The notes beneath the pieces are model-generated. The model made no database searches, was not told the DNA's origin, and saw nothing but the letters and a program-made list of their open reading frames with translations. Source: Sinorhizobium sp. B11 (GTDB lineage Bacteria; Pseudomonadota; Alphaproteobacteria; Rhizobiales; Rhizobiaceae). From it: DNA of 64,000 nucleotides. Position numbers and translations under genes: made by a program. Every line of letters starts with the position of its first letter. The first letter of the stretch is position 1. This document shows, one piece after another, positions 7,632 to 15,451 of this stretch. Location: assembly GCA_039725955.1 (NCBI GenBank), contig CP091034.1:1178001-1242000 (forward strand). The letters are read 5' to 3'.

Positions 7632-8062
7632 CTCTTCCTCCTTGAGATATGAAATGGCGCGAAAATAACTGACGCGAACGTAAAGGTAAATATGATGCGG
7701 GACGGGCCAAAAATCCGGCCTCCGCGCGAGGTTTTTTCTGCTGATGGCCAGATCGATGCTGATTTCATAGTGAACAAATCCTCAATTTCCAAATCTGAAT
7801 TTTTCGTAAAAGGCGCTGGAAAATCCTTAATTCGCAGGGATTCCGATGTTTAACAAAAACCCAAGTTTACCAAGCATTTGCACTTTGTTTGCGTCAAATT
7901 AATCATGCATTTTAGGCGTTTTTTGAAAGCCGTTTGGCATAGTGAACCCATCAAACGAGCGGGGCAAACCCGCCGGACCGGAGAGGCCGGAAGCCGCAGA
8001 AGATGGCAAGGCCCAAAGGTAAAACAGGGTACGTCTTAACAGGCTAAACAGGGATAGAACCG
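7632..8062. other. Intergenic region with a structured leader before the Sel1 gene
   Basis: This 431-base stretch holds no convincing gene. From about 7680 to 7920 it is AT-rich and probably carries promoters. From 7959 on it is GC-rich and can fold: GCGGG (7959-7963) pairs with CCCGC (7969-7973), followed by further CCGG-type pairing to about 8000. This part probably forms the 5' leader of the Sel1 gene at 8063. I do not recognise a known riboswitch class. Confidence 0.4.
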
Positions 8063-8332
8063 ATGGCACGCTTTGAAATGCACAATGCTGAAATGGCCAC
8101 CATGGGTGGCGAAAACAACAGCGCCGATGTCTTCTGCGAAATGGGTCTGATGTATGCGACCGGCCGTGGTTGCGAGATCGATCTCGTCTCCGCTCACAAG
8201 TGGCTGAACATCGCCGCAATCAAGGGCAACGACCGCGCCGCCGAGCTGCGTGCCGATGTGGCCGCTGCGATGAGCAAGATGCAGCTTGCCGAAGCGCTCC
8301 GCGCCGCACGCGAATGGATGACGATCCACTAA
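8063..8332 (+). CDS. Single Sel1-repeat mini-protein
   Basis: An 89-residue protein whose centre matches a Sel1-like repeat: FCEMGLMYATGRGCEIDLVSAHKWLNIAA is close to the family pattern of a short helix, G-R-G, and an aromatic 'A-KW' helix. AGGGA eight bases upstream supports the start. Most Sel1 proteins have many repeats; this one has a single clear repeat plus a helical tail, so it may be a small adaptor. It ends before a hairpin terminator at 8455-8500. Confidence 0.75.
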   Translation: MARFEMHNAEMATMGGENNSADVFCEMGLMYATGRGCEIDLVSAHKWLNIAAIKGNDRAAELRADVAAAMSKMQLAEALRAAREWMTIH

Positions 8333-8454
8333 AGACTGTCGTCGCTTGGCGCGACGCGCTCCAAGGACCGTCTCCAACAAGACAATTCGAAATAACAACC
8401 TCAAAAGAGGGGAGCTGGCGGGGCGCTTTGGACGGGGCCGACGCCGGGAGAAGG

Positions 8455-8500
8455 AAACCGCGACCGGCGCCCTCCCGCCGGCCGCGGTTTACCCGTTTTT
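8455..8500 (+). terminator. Hairpin terminator between the Sel1 gene and the aminotransferase
   Basis: AAACCGCG-A-CCGGCG (8455 on) pairs with CGCCGG-C-CGCGGTTT (to 8490), with one mismatch and a five-base loop. GTTTTT follows at 8495. It separates two convergent genes. Confidence 0.65.
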
Positions 8501-8512
8501 GGTTTCCCGTTC

Positions 8513-9625
8513 TCAGGCGAGTTTCTTCAGGACCTGCGGCAGAGCCTCTTCGAACCGCGCCATTTCGGCTTCCGGCCCGACACTCACGCGGATGCAGCGG
8601 TTCAGCGGTGCCACACCCGGCATGCGGATGAAGACGCCATGTTCCATCAGCCCGTCGACGATCGCCCGAGCATGAGTGCCATCGCGGCCGGCATCGATTG
8701 CCACGAAATTCGTTGCCGACGCCAGCGGCTGCAGGCCGTTTGCCCTGGCAATACCGGCGATCCTGTCGCGCGCGGCATGGATCTTCCCGATCACCTCCGA
8801 AAGGTAGGCCTGATCCTTGAGGGCTGCGAGCGCAGCGACCGTCGCAAGCCGGTTCATGCCGAAATGATTGCGGATCTTGTCGAAGGCCAGCGCCGTGCCG
8901 GGCGTCGAGATCGCGTAGCCGACGCGGGCGCCGGCAAGACCGTAGGCCTTGGAGAAGGTGCGGGTGCGCACGATGTTCGGCAGATCGATGAGCGACCCGA
9001 TCGACGGCAGGGCAGAAGCCGGGCCGGTCTCGCTATAGGCTTCGTCGAGGATCATCAGACAGGTTTCCGGCAGCGCGCGCGCAAAGGCGACGATCTCTTG
9101 GGCATCCCACCAGCTTCCCATCGGATTGTCAGGGTTGGCGAAATAGACAAGCAGTGCGTTCTCGCGCTTGACCGCATCGAGCAACGCGTCGAGATCTTCC
9201 CGGTCGCCGGCATAAGGAACGGTGACCAGTCGGCCGCCGAAGCCGTTCACATGGAAATTGAAGGTCGGATAGGCTCCGAAGGAGGTCACGACGGTGCCGC
9301 CGGGCTCGATCACCAGCCGCACGATCTGCCCGAGCAGTTCATCGATGCCGCCGCCGATTGCGATATTGGCCGGTGTCACGCCTAGATGGCTGGCAAGCGC
9401 CTCGCGCAGCGCGTAATTTTCCGGATCGTTGTACTTCCAGATGTCGCCGGCCTGCTCGCGCATGGCGGCAATAACCGAGGGAGCCGGGCCGAAGCCGTTT
9501 TCATTGGCGCCGATGCGCGCTTCGACCTTCAGACCGCGCTGACGCTCGATGGCCTCTGGGCCGACGAAAGGGACGGTGGAGGGCAGGGCGCTGGCGAGCG
9601 GCGTGAAGCGCGAGAAGGCAGACAT
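8513..9625 (-). CDS. PLP-dependent aminotransferase, histidinol-phosphate aminotransferase-like
   Basis: A 370-residue fold-type I aminotransferase. The substrate entry is ANENGFGPAPSV near residue 40, the phosphate and ring-binding parts are GGGIDELLGQIV and YFANPDNPMGSWW, and ILDEAYSE carries the PLP-pyridine Asp. The Schiff-base lysine lies in RTFSKAYGLAGARVGY near residue 230, and the C-terminus has CIRVSVGPEAEM. This is the HisC subgroup, but no his genes are nearby, so it may act on another amino acid (for example aromatic or broad-specificity transamination). Length is normal. Confidence 0.88.
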   Translation of the reverse strand: MSAFSRFTPLASALPSTVPFVGPEAIERQRGLKVEARIGANENGFGPAPSVIAAMREQAGDIWKYNDPENYALREALASHLGVTPANIAIGGGIDELLGQIVRLVIEPGGTVVTSFGAYPTFNFHVNGFGGRLVTVPYAGDREDLDALLDAVKRENALLVYFANPDNPMGSWWDAQEIVAFARALPETCLMILDEAYSETGPASALPSIGSLIDLPNIVRTRTFSKAYGLAGARVGYAISTPGTALAFDKIRNHFGMNRLATVAALAALKDQAYLSEVIGKIHAARDRIAGIARANGLQPLASATNFVAIDAGRDGTHARAIVDGLMEHGVFIRMPGVAPLNRCIRVSVGPEAEMARFEEALPQVLKKLA

Positions 9626-9719
9626 GCGAGGGCAATTTCCCGGGATTATTGAAAAAGCCGCGCAAGAATAGGCTCTCGCTTTGCCATGGCAAGCAAGATT
9701 ATTTCACGCCCGCTGCGGC

Positions 9720-10214
9720 CTAGACGCGGGGGCTGTTGCGGCGTGCGTTGATCGCTTCCATATTGCCGATCATGAAGTCTGCGCGCACTACCTTGCGTAG
9801 AACCTCCGGCTCCATGAGGTTGATGAAGCGAACGCCGATGCGCTCGTGATGGCGGTAGACCTCGGCACAGCCGATGCGGTAGGCGAGCCCAAGAATATTC
9901 AGGTAATAATGTTTGGGCAGACCGGCCGTAGTCGACACGACAAAGGTCGCGCCACCCTGGGAAATGTCGAGAATTTCGGCGCTGCGCATCGAAATCCCGG
10001 TAAGGCAGGGGCGAACGGCCACGATACGGGCCGGTCGTTTGACGTTGAACTCCTCCCAGCGAATATCGTAGACAGCCGACTTCACCGTGGCGAGGTGCGT
10101 TGCGCGGAGCATTTCCATTTCGCATTCTCCGTCAGGCAGTTCAAAATGTGGAGCAGTTCGAATTTCAGGCTGTTCGACAGAGAGGCTCACACGAATGTTT
10201 TTCACATTCGTCAA
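9720..10214 (-). CDS. PilZ-domain protein (possible c-di-GMP receptor)
   Basis: A 164-residue protein with a PilZ-like beta-barrel at about residues 55-150. NVKRPARIVAVRP supplies the arginine-rich N-terminal element (RPAR) and AEILDISQGGATF the D-x-S-x-x-G motif. These are the two parts of the c-di-GMP site, although the arginine motif has a short spacing compared with RxxxR, so binding is not certain. A second, weaker PilZ-like protein is coded 1.2 kb away on the same strand. It might control motility or surface attachment; that is inferred from context. Confidence 0.72.
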   Translation of the reverse strand: MTNVKNIRVSLSVEQPEIRTAPHFELPDGECEMEMLRATHLATVKSAVYDIRWEEFNVKRPARIVAVRPCLTGISMRSAEILDISQGGATFVVSTTAGLPKHYYLNILGLAYRIGCAEVYRHHERIGVRFINLMEPEVLRKVVRADFMIGNMEAINARRNSPRV

Positions 10215-10299
10215 ATATAAAACTACAATTTTAACGAGATCAAAATTTGTGCATTAGCGGCACATCTATTGTGCCCTCTTGGGAATAAACTGTCGTCGC

Positions 10300-10701
10300 T
10301 CAGGCCAGCAATCTTGCCGCGCAATAGCCCCCGGCAGCGCTAAGTGCCGTCAGAAAGGTTCCCCAGGCCATGTCCACAAGGCTCATGGCGAGGGGCCAGT
10401 TCTTCAGTGTCGACAAATTCGTGATGTCATAGGTGCCGTAAGCCGCCAGCCCCAAAATGGCACCATAGAGAAGCGTCGTGCCGATCGAGCCGCCGGAAAG
10501 CCCCGGCAAAACCGCAAGCACGACGATCGCAGCAGTGAAGAGCAGATAGAAAAGCGCCGCGATACCGAGGTTCGGCACGGGAAGCATCAACTCGCCCAAC
10601 TGGTCGCGATAGAAGGTGCGAGCGACGATGCCGAGCCATAAGGCGTCAACAACGGCAAGGGTGAGAAGGCAACCGGCATAGGCAATAAATGCAGTTTTCA
10701 T
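10300..10701 (-). CDS. DUF2177 family membrane protein
   Basis: A 133-residue integral membrane protein with four hydrophobic segments. It shows the DUF2177 pattern: AVVDALWLGIVARTFYRDQLG near the N-terminus, and LAAYGTYDITNLSTLKNWPL and SLVDMAWGTFLTA in the second half. An AGGAGATG-type ribosome site precedes the ATG. The function of the family is unknown. It sits alone between the two PilZ-type genes and is divergent from the host-attachment gene. Confidence 0.82.
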   Translation of the reverse strand: MKTAFIAYAGCLLTLAVVDALWLGIVARTFYRDQLGELMLPVPNLGIAALFYLLFTAAIVVLAVLPGLSGGSIGTTLLYGAILGLAAYGTYDITNLSTLKNWPLAMSLVDMAWGTFLTALSAAGGYCAARLLA

Positions 10702-10856
10702 CGTCTTTCATCTCCTGCTTTGTCCGTTCTACGCCATGGCCCGCCTTGCGGATCGCCGTTGATTCTCTTTGCGCGGATTTTTCCCGAACTCTTTCATTTG
10801 CCGGGCGTTTTCTCTTTGCGATGTGCTGCTTTCAATAATGAAGTGAGGAAACTGAA

Positions 10857-11303
10857 ATGACTGATGTCAAAGTTCCCTGGGAATCCTGGGTCGTCGTGTG
10901 CGATGGGGCAAAAGCCCTGATAATGCAGAATGCCGGCGATGCCGAACTGATGAACCTCCAGGTCCGTGAAACTCTTACGCAGCCCAATCAGCCGACGCGC
11001 GAGCTCGGCACCGACAAGCCGGGTCGCGCCTACGCCCCCGATGGGCTCAGCGGCAGCGCCATGGAAGAGACCAACTGGCAGGACCAGGCCGAAGCCGACT
11101 TTCTGAAGGAAGTTGCCGTGAAGCTCGACGAGCTCGTACATGAAAAGGAGGCAAGCCGCATCGTTCTGGTAGCGCCTCCGCGTGCGCTCGGCACGTTGCG
11201 TCCCAATCTCAGTGCCGACGCACAGGCCGCAATCTCGGCCGAAGTGGCGAAGGATTACACCAATCTCCCCGTCGACCAGATCGAGCGGCATCTCGCCGCC
11301 TGA
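10857..11303 (+). CDS. Host attachment protein (baeRF/AtsE-like)
   Basis: A 148-residue protein of the family named 'protein required for attachment to host cells' from Agrobacterium work. WVVVCDGAKALIMQNAGD starts the RNase-H/eRF1-like core, and SRIVLVAPPRALGTLR and the tail LPVDQIERHL are family features. The baeRF relationship suggests a bacterial homologue of the middle domain of peptide-release or rescue factor eRF1, so a ribosome-linked role is possible besides attachment. GAGG lies before the ATG. A good intrinsic terminator follows at 11327-11355. Confidence 0.85.
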   Translation: MTDVKVPWESWVVVCDGAKALIMQNAGDAELMNLQVRETLTQPNQPTRELGTDKPGRAYAPDGLSGSAMEETNWQDQAEADFLKEVAVKLDELVHEKEASRIVLVAPPRALGTLRPNLSADAQAAISAEVAKDYTNLPVDQIERHLAA

Positions 11304-11326
11304 TCGCCACAAGCCATCGCTCTTTG

Positions 11327-11355
11327 AAACGCGGGTCACACGGCCCGCGTTTTTA
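11327..11355 (+). terminator. Intrinsic terminator of the host-attachment gene
   Basis: AAACGCGGG pairs with CCCGCGTTT across an eight-base loop, followed by TTTAT. It lies 23 bases past the stop. Confidence 0.8.
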
Positions 11356-11372
11356 TGCGGCCAGATTGGGAA

Positions 11373-11723
11373 TCAGAGGCTGGTTTCGAAGCTCAACCGC
11401 AGCACGTGATGCAGGAATTCGGGGTTCAGCAGCATGTTGAAGCTGATGGTCACGAATTCGTCTTCGCGCTTGACCACGGTCGCCCCGATCTCGTCGTGGA
11501 TGCCGAGGATTTCCAGGAAGAAATTCTGCGGCATTTCCAGGCTGGGGCTGACTTCCAGCAGCGCGCCGGCTAGCGTGATGGTGCGGATCAGGCAGCGCAC
11601 TTGCGTGCCGGTGCTGAGGTGATGGCCGACGAAGATGATATTGCCGGGCCGATCGAGGTTGAATTCTCTGTAAGCCTGTTCGGGCTTGGGATGTTCTGTG
11701 TCGAGGTGCATCTGAAAGGCCAT
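11373..11723 (-). CDS. Diverged PilZ-like protein
   Basis: A 116-residue protein resembling a PilZ barrel: FNLDRPGNIIFVGHHLSTG, then CLIRTITLAGALLEVSP in the place of the D-x-S-x-x-G motif, and a tail with VTISFNMLLNPEFLHHVLR. The second half runs parallel to the PilZ gene at 9720 (GVRFINLMEPEVLRKVVR), so the two are probably paralogues. The canonical arginine and Asp-Ser residues are not preserved, so it may have lost c-di-GMP binding. Confidence 0.6.
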   Translation of the reverse strand: MAFQMHLDTEHPKPEQAYREFNLDRPGNIIFVGHHLSTGTQVRCLIRTITLAGALLEVSPSLEMPQNFFLEILGIHDEIGATVVKREDEFVTISFNMLLNPEFLHHVLRLSFETSL

Positions 11724-12065
11724 GTCAGCCTCCGCTTGTTGTACGATCTGACTTTAACGCAGGATTGCTCACATCTGCTGAACAATATCTTTAAAATTGA
11801 AAGCTTGTGCAAAATCTAACGGCATAACGCTTTTATCGTCGGCAATATTGTTCAGAATCTGCCCATTTTTTCACCAAGCCTGTGCCGATCTTGACTTGGC
11901 ATCCGTCGTCGCGCATAGAGAAGCCGGTTCGAGGCACCGGCCGCTCGCGGATGAAGATCCATGGTGAAGCCCTCGCGATCATGGTCACAGCCCCTGTGCA
12001 TGCTGACTGACGGCAATGCGAGCCCCCCTGACAGTCGAATGGCATGCCTTTGAAAGGCTGACTCC
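11724..12065. other. Intergenic region with a long-range perfect inverted repeat
   Basis: A 342-base gap between two divergent genes. I see no gene. It contains CTGAACAATAT (11778-11788) and its exact reverse complement ATATTGTTCAG (11845-11855), 56 bases apart. They could be paired operators or the stem of a structured leader. The rest shows nothing I can name. Confidence 0.45.
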
Positions 12066-12521
12066 ATGACTCGTACCACCATGACTATGGCCTATCCGCC
12101 GGTTGATGAACTGAAGGCCCAGGCAAAGCGCCTGCGCCAGGCCATGACCGAGCGCGGCAGCGAGATCACTCATGCCGCCGCCCTGGAACTGATCGCCCGC
12201 CAATATGGCGTCCGCGACTGGAACACGCTGTCGGCCCTTGCTGCCAAGCCCAATGACAAGCCTGCGTCGCCGATCTTCGTCGGCGCGCATATTCGCGGGC
12301 GTTACCTGAACCAGCCTTTCACCGGCAAAGTTCTCGCATTGTCGGCTGTCCCGGGCAGCGAGTTCTACAGGATCACCATCCATTTCGATGAGCCTGTCGA
12401 TGTCGTGACCTTCGAGAGTTTCTCGGCCTTCCGCCAGCGCGTCCATGCCCAGATAGACGAGAATGGCGTCTCGCCGCGCAAGACCTCGAACGGTCTGCCG
12501 CATCTCATTCTCGATATCTGA
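12066..12521 (+). CDS. Protein with glyoxalase-associated N-terminal domain
   Basis: A 151-residue protein. Residues about 10-60 (PVDELKAQAKRLRQAM ... ALELIARQYGVRDWNTLSAL) match the helical domain often found fused to glyoxalase/bleomycin-resistance proteins or alone in rhizobia. The second half (from FVGAHIRGRYLNQPF) is beta-rich with no metal-site motif I can identify. AAAGG lies eight bases before the chosen ATG; other in-frame ATGs follow within 25 bases. Function is unknown. Confidence 0.65.
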   Translation: MTRTTMTMAYPPVDELKAQAKRLRQAMTERGSEITHAAALELIARQYGVRDWNTLSALAAKPNDKPASPIFVGAHIRGRYLNQPFTGKVLALSAVPGSEFYRITIHFDEPVDVVTFESFSAFRQRVHAQIDENGVSPRKTSNGLPHLILDI

Positions 12522-12558
12522 CAGCCTGATCGTTGCCCGCAACACCCGGATTCCGTCC

Positions 12559-13926
12559 ATGACTTCAAATTCGCAAACGAATGCATTCCTGACCGGCACG
12601 CTGCCTTCGGTCTTTGCCCGCACGGCGCTGCCAATCATCCTGATCACCACCATCAACGGCCTCTTTGCCGTGGTGGACGCCTATTTCCTTGGCGCTTATG
12701 TCGGGGCCGGTGCGCTTTCCGCCGTCACCCTTATCTTTCCCGGCCTGATGATGCTGGTGGCCCTGCAGTCGCTCGTCTCGAACGGTATGGCGAGCATCCT
12801 TGCCCGTGAACTCGGCTCCGGCAATCGCGATGCCGCCCGCCGCACCTTTGCGGCGGCCCATGTGCTGGCAATCGCCGTCGTGCTTGTCATCAACGCGATC
12901 TACTGGACCGTCGGCTGGCGCATCGTCGACAATGCCGCCGCAGGCGATCTCGCCGTTGCCGAAAATGCCCGTGCCTTCATCGGCATCATGGTCGGTGCGG
13001 CACCCGTCGCCTTCTTCCTGTCGCTGAATATCGATGCCCTGCGCAGCGAAGGCCGGATCGGATTCATGACCATGGTGATGCTTGCCGCCACGGCACTCAA
13101 CATCGTCGCCAACTGGTTCTTCATGGCGATCCTGCAATGGGGGGTGGCCGGCTCGGCGCTGGGCTCGGTGCTGGCGCAGGCGATCTGCCTTGTTGCCGTG
13201 CTGATCTATCGCTGGCGCGATGAGCGCGCACTTCGTCCGGCATCCCGCTTTCCGCTTGCGGACTGGCGGCCGATCCTGGCACTTGGCGCGCCGATGAGCC
13301 TCGGCTTCATCGGCATCTCGCTCTGCTCGGCAGCCGTCATCTTCAATCTATCGATCTGGGGCGAGGGCGATTATGTCGCGACTGTTGGCGCCTACGGCAT
13401 CATCACCCGTGTCATGACGGTGGCTTACCTGCCGCTACTCGGCCTCAACATCGCCTTCCAGACGATCTGCGGCAATAATTATGGGGCAGGCCTGTCCGAG
13501 CGCGTCGGCCGCAGCCTGCAGATCGCGCTGGTCGCCGCTCTCGTCTACTGCGCCGGCGTCGAGATAACGGTCGAACTATTGGCAAGCCGCCTTGGCCATG
13601 TCTTCGTGGCCGACCCAGTGGTCATTGCCGAGGTCTCGCGCATCCTGCCCTGGACGGTCGGCGCCTATTTCCTGTTCGGCCAGATGATCGTCCTGTCAGG
13701 CTATTTCCAGGCGATCGGCGATGCCAAGCGCGCGGCGATCTTCGGCCTGTCGCGCGCCTATCTCTTCACCCTGCCGCTGACTTTCCTGCTGCCGCATGCC
13801 TTTGGGGAGATGGGTATCTGGATGGTGCCGGTCTTTGCCGAAGCCTGCATGTTCCTGCTGGCCTTTGCCGTCCTTTCGCGCAATGCAAGGCGGCTCGGCT
13901 GGCGGTACGGGTTGCTGCCTGCTTGA
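12559..13926 (+). CDS. MATE family efflux transporter
   Basis: A 455-residue membrane protein with about twelve hydrophobic segments in two similar halves, typical of the MATE fold. Family features include INGLFAVVDAYFLGAYVG in the first helices, MLVALQSLVSNGMASILARE, and AFQTICGNNYGAG in the second half. It would export cationic drugs or metabolites using a Na+ or H+ gradient. The frame extends 32 codons upstream into the previous gene, but the ATG at 12559 opens directly onto the first helix and is preferred. A hairpin at 13952-13975 follows. Confidence 0.88.
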   Translation: MTSNSQTNAFLTGTLPSVFARTALPIILITTINGLFAVVDAYFLGAYVGAGALSAVTLIFPGLMMLVALQSLVSNGMASILARELGSGNRDAARRTFAAAHVLAIAVVLVINAIYWTVGWRIVDNAAAGDLAVAENARAFIGIMVGAAPVAFFLSLNIDALRSEGRIGFMTMVMLAATALNIVANWFFMAILQWGVAGSALGSVLAQAICLVAVLIYRWRDERALRPASRFPLADWRPILALGAPMSLGFIGISLCSAAVIFNLSIWGEGDYVATVGAYGIITRVMTVAYLPLLGLNIAFQTICGNNYGAGLSERVGRSLQIALVAALVYCAGVEITVELLASRLGHVFVADPVVIAEVSRILPWTVGAYFLFGQMIVLSGYFQAIGDAKRAAIFGLSRAYLFTLPLTFLLPHAFGEMGIWMVPVFAEACMFLLAFAVLSRNARRLGWRYGLLPA

Positions 13927-13951
13927 GGGCAGAGCATGGAAAAACGAAGAA

Positions 13952-13975
13952 GGCCGCGCCTTTTTGGGCGCGGCC
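13952..13975. terminator. Bidirectional terminator between MATE and the 54-aa gene
   Basis: GGCCGCGCC (13952-13960) and its perfect complement GGCGCGGCC (13967-13975) flank a short T-rich loop. It lies between two convergent genes. Confidence 0.75.
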
Positions 13976-13980
13976 CTGTT

Positions 13981-14145
13981 TCAATCCTTCGCGGCTGCAG
14001 GTGCGGATGCGGTGGCAGCCTCCGCTTCCCCGAGCGCCTGGGCGCATTCCTCGCAGCAGACCTCGACGGTCTTTCCACCAAGCTTGACGCTGATGGCATC
14101 AGCTCCAAGTTCGCAGTCGCAGGCAGCGCATGTGGTCTTCTTCAT
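13981..14145 (-). CDS. Small cysteine-rich protein (probable zinc binder), 54 residues
   Basis: A short ORF with a strong GGAGG site just before its ATG. The sequence starts MKKTTCAACDCELGAD and continues with VEVCCEECAQALGEAE before an Ala-rich tail. The six cysteines (C-x2-C-x-C and CC-x2-C) look like a treble-clef or zinc-ribbon metal site. Small proteins of this kind occur in many proteobacteria; none has a role I can name. The gene fills the space between the MATE terminator and the AraC gene, too short for usual ORF cut-offs. Confidence 0.8.
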   Translation of the reverse strand: MKKTTCAACDCELGADAISVKLGGKTVEVCCEECAQALGEAEAATASAPAAAKD

Positions 14146-14230
14146 CTGTCATCCTCCGTTGGTTCCCCGTCAGGGGCGGGATCATAAGACCACTGGTGGC
14201 CCTTCATCGCTGTCGAATTCTTTAGCGATT

Positions 14231-15064
14231 TCAGGCCCGCAGCCGCGTGGCACGCTGGAACTCTGCCGGCGTCTGGCCATAGGCCTGGCGGAAGGATGCG
14301 GTGAAATGGCTGTGGCTGGAAAAGCCGAGATCGAGGCCGAGCGCCGTCAGATCCTCATACTCGCCAAGAAGATCGAGCGCGCGGGCAAGGCGGAGCCGAA
14401 GCTGGTAGCGATATAGCGGGGTCGCCTCCACCTGCTGGAAGACCTGGGTGAGATAGACAGGCGAAACGCCCACTTCCGTTGCGATTTCGGCAAGCGTCCA
14501 GCGCCGCGCGAGATCGGAGGAGAGAACGAGCTTTGCCCGGTCGACAAGCTTCTGCCGACCGGCACTCGCACCCGCTGCATGCGAGGTGCGTTCGCCGAGC
14601 GAACGGCGCACGAGAGTGAGTGCCAGCGTTTCCGCTTCCAGCGTCTCGGCAACACCCCGGCGCAGCCCATGGCGAAGAAGCGCGACAAGCGCCTGCGCCC
14701 GCGGATCGATGCGCCGGCGCTGGCGCTTGAAACCGAACAGCTCTCCGGCCTGCACCTGATCCCTGGGCGCGAGTTCGGCCAAAAGGGATTCGTCGATTGA
14801 AAGATCAATGCAGGCATCGCCGCCCTCGACGGGATGGCTGATGCGATAACCTTGGCCGGCATTGAAGAACAGCATCTGGTTGGCTTCCGCCACCGTGTCG
14901 GTGCGCCCGACATGACGCATGAAGACGCCGCGATAGGGATAGACGAGGCTCGTCTTATGGGCGCATTCCTCGTCGCTCTTGTGACGGCATTCCCCGTTGC
15001 AGACAATGTCGCGGATCGCGACAGTCTTCGTCTTCAAGAGCAATGCGGTCGAAAATTGCGACAT
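14231..15064 (-). CDS. AraC family transcriptional regulator with N-terminal Cys cluster
   Basis: A 277-residue regulator. The C-terminal 100 residues hold two helix-turn-helix units of the AraC/XylS type (WTLAEIATEVGVSPVYLTQV, and LGLDLGFSSHSHFTASFRQA with the signature ending FRQAYGQTPAEFQ). The N-terminal sensor part contains VCNGECRHKSDEECAHK, three cysteines within twelve residues, possibly a metal or redox sensor. The frame extends 18 codons upstream, but the ATG at 15064 with GGAAAG before it is preferred. Targets are unknown. Confidence 0.85.
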   Translation of the reverse strand: MSQFSTALLLKTKTVAIRDIVCNGECRHKSDEECAHKTSLVYPYRGVFMRHVGRTDTVAEANQMLFFNAGQGYRISHPVEGGDACIDLSIDESLLAELAPRDQVQAGELFGFKRQRRRIDPRAQALVALLRHGLRRGVAETLEAETLALTLVRRSLGERTSHAAGASAGRQKLVDRAKLVLSSDLARRWTLAEIATEVGVSPVYLTQVFQQVEATPLYRYQLRLRLARALDLLGEYEDLTALGLDLGFSSHSHFTASFRQAYGQTPAEFQRATRLRA

Positions 15065-15114
15065 CGGTCTTTCCGGATTTTTGCGCGGCGAGTGCTGCCC
15101 GCCGCTGCACCCTA

Positions 15115-15360
15115 TCACAATCCCTTGTTGCGCCAGTAGTGGCTTGAGATATGCACGTCGCTTTCGATCTGGCCGCGGGAAAGGCCGATATCCTTGAGCT
15201 GATCGTCGGACAGCTCCATGACGGCGCTGCGACTGCGCCGTTCGGCGAGCTTGCGTGCTATCAACCGAAAGCCCGTGACGAGACTTGCAAGAAGACGGGA
15301 CTGTCTGGTTTCCGTCCGGCGGGTGGTCTCGGCATAAATTGTAAGGCTAGAGCCGCGCAT
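15115..15360 (-). CDS. DUF1127 (YjiS-like) small protein
   Basis: An 81-residue protein with the DUF1127 core MELSDDQLKDIGLSRGQIES at about residues 48-67, preceded by a basic amphipathic helix (LIARKLAERRSRS). GGAGGAACACC-ATG is a strong start signal. Arginine-rich DUF1127 proteins in rhizobia and Agrobacterium have been linked to RNA turnover and phosphate or stress regulation; the role here is unknown. It lies 50 bases upstream of the AraC gene on the same strand and may be co-transcribed with it. Confidence 0.9.
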   Translation of the reverse strand: MRGSSLTIYAETTRRTETRQSRLLASLVTGFRLIARKLAERRSRSAVMELSDDQLKDIGLSRGQIESDVHISSHYWRNKGL

Positions 15361-15451
15361 GGTGTTCCTCCATCCATTGCGTTTGAATGGGAGGATTGAA
15401 CCATCTGCGCGGCTCGCCCGCTGTCAGATTATTTAGCGATCTGCGGCCGGA

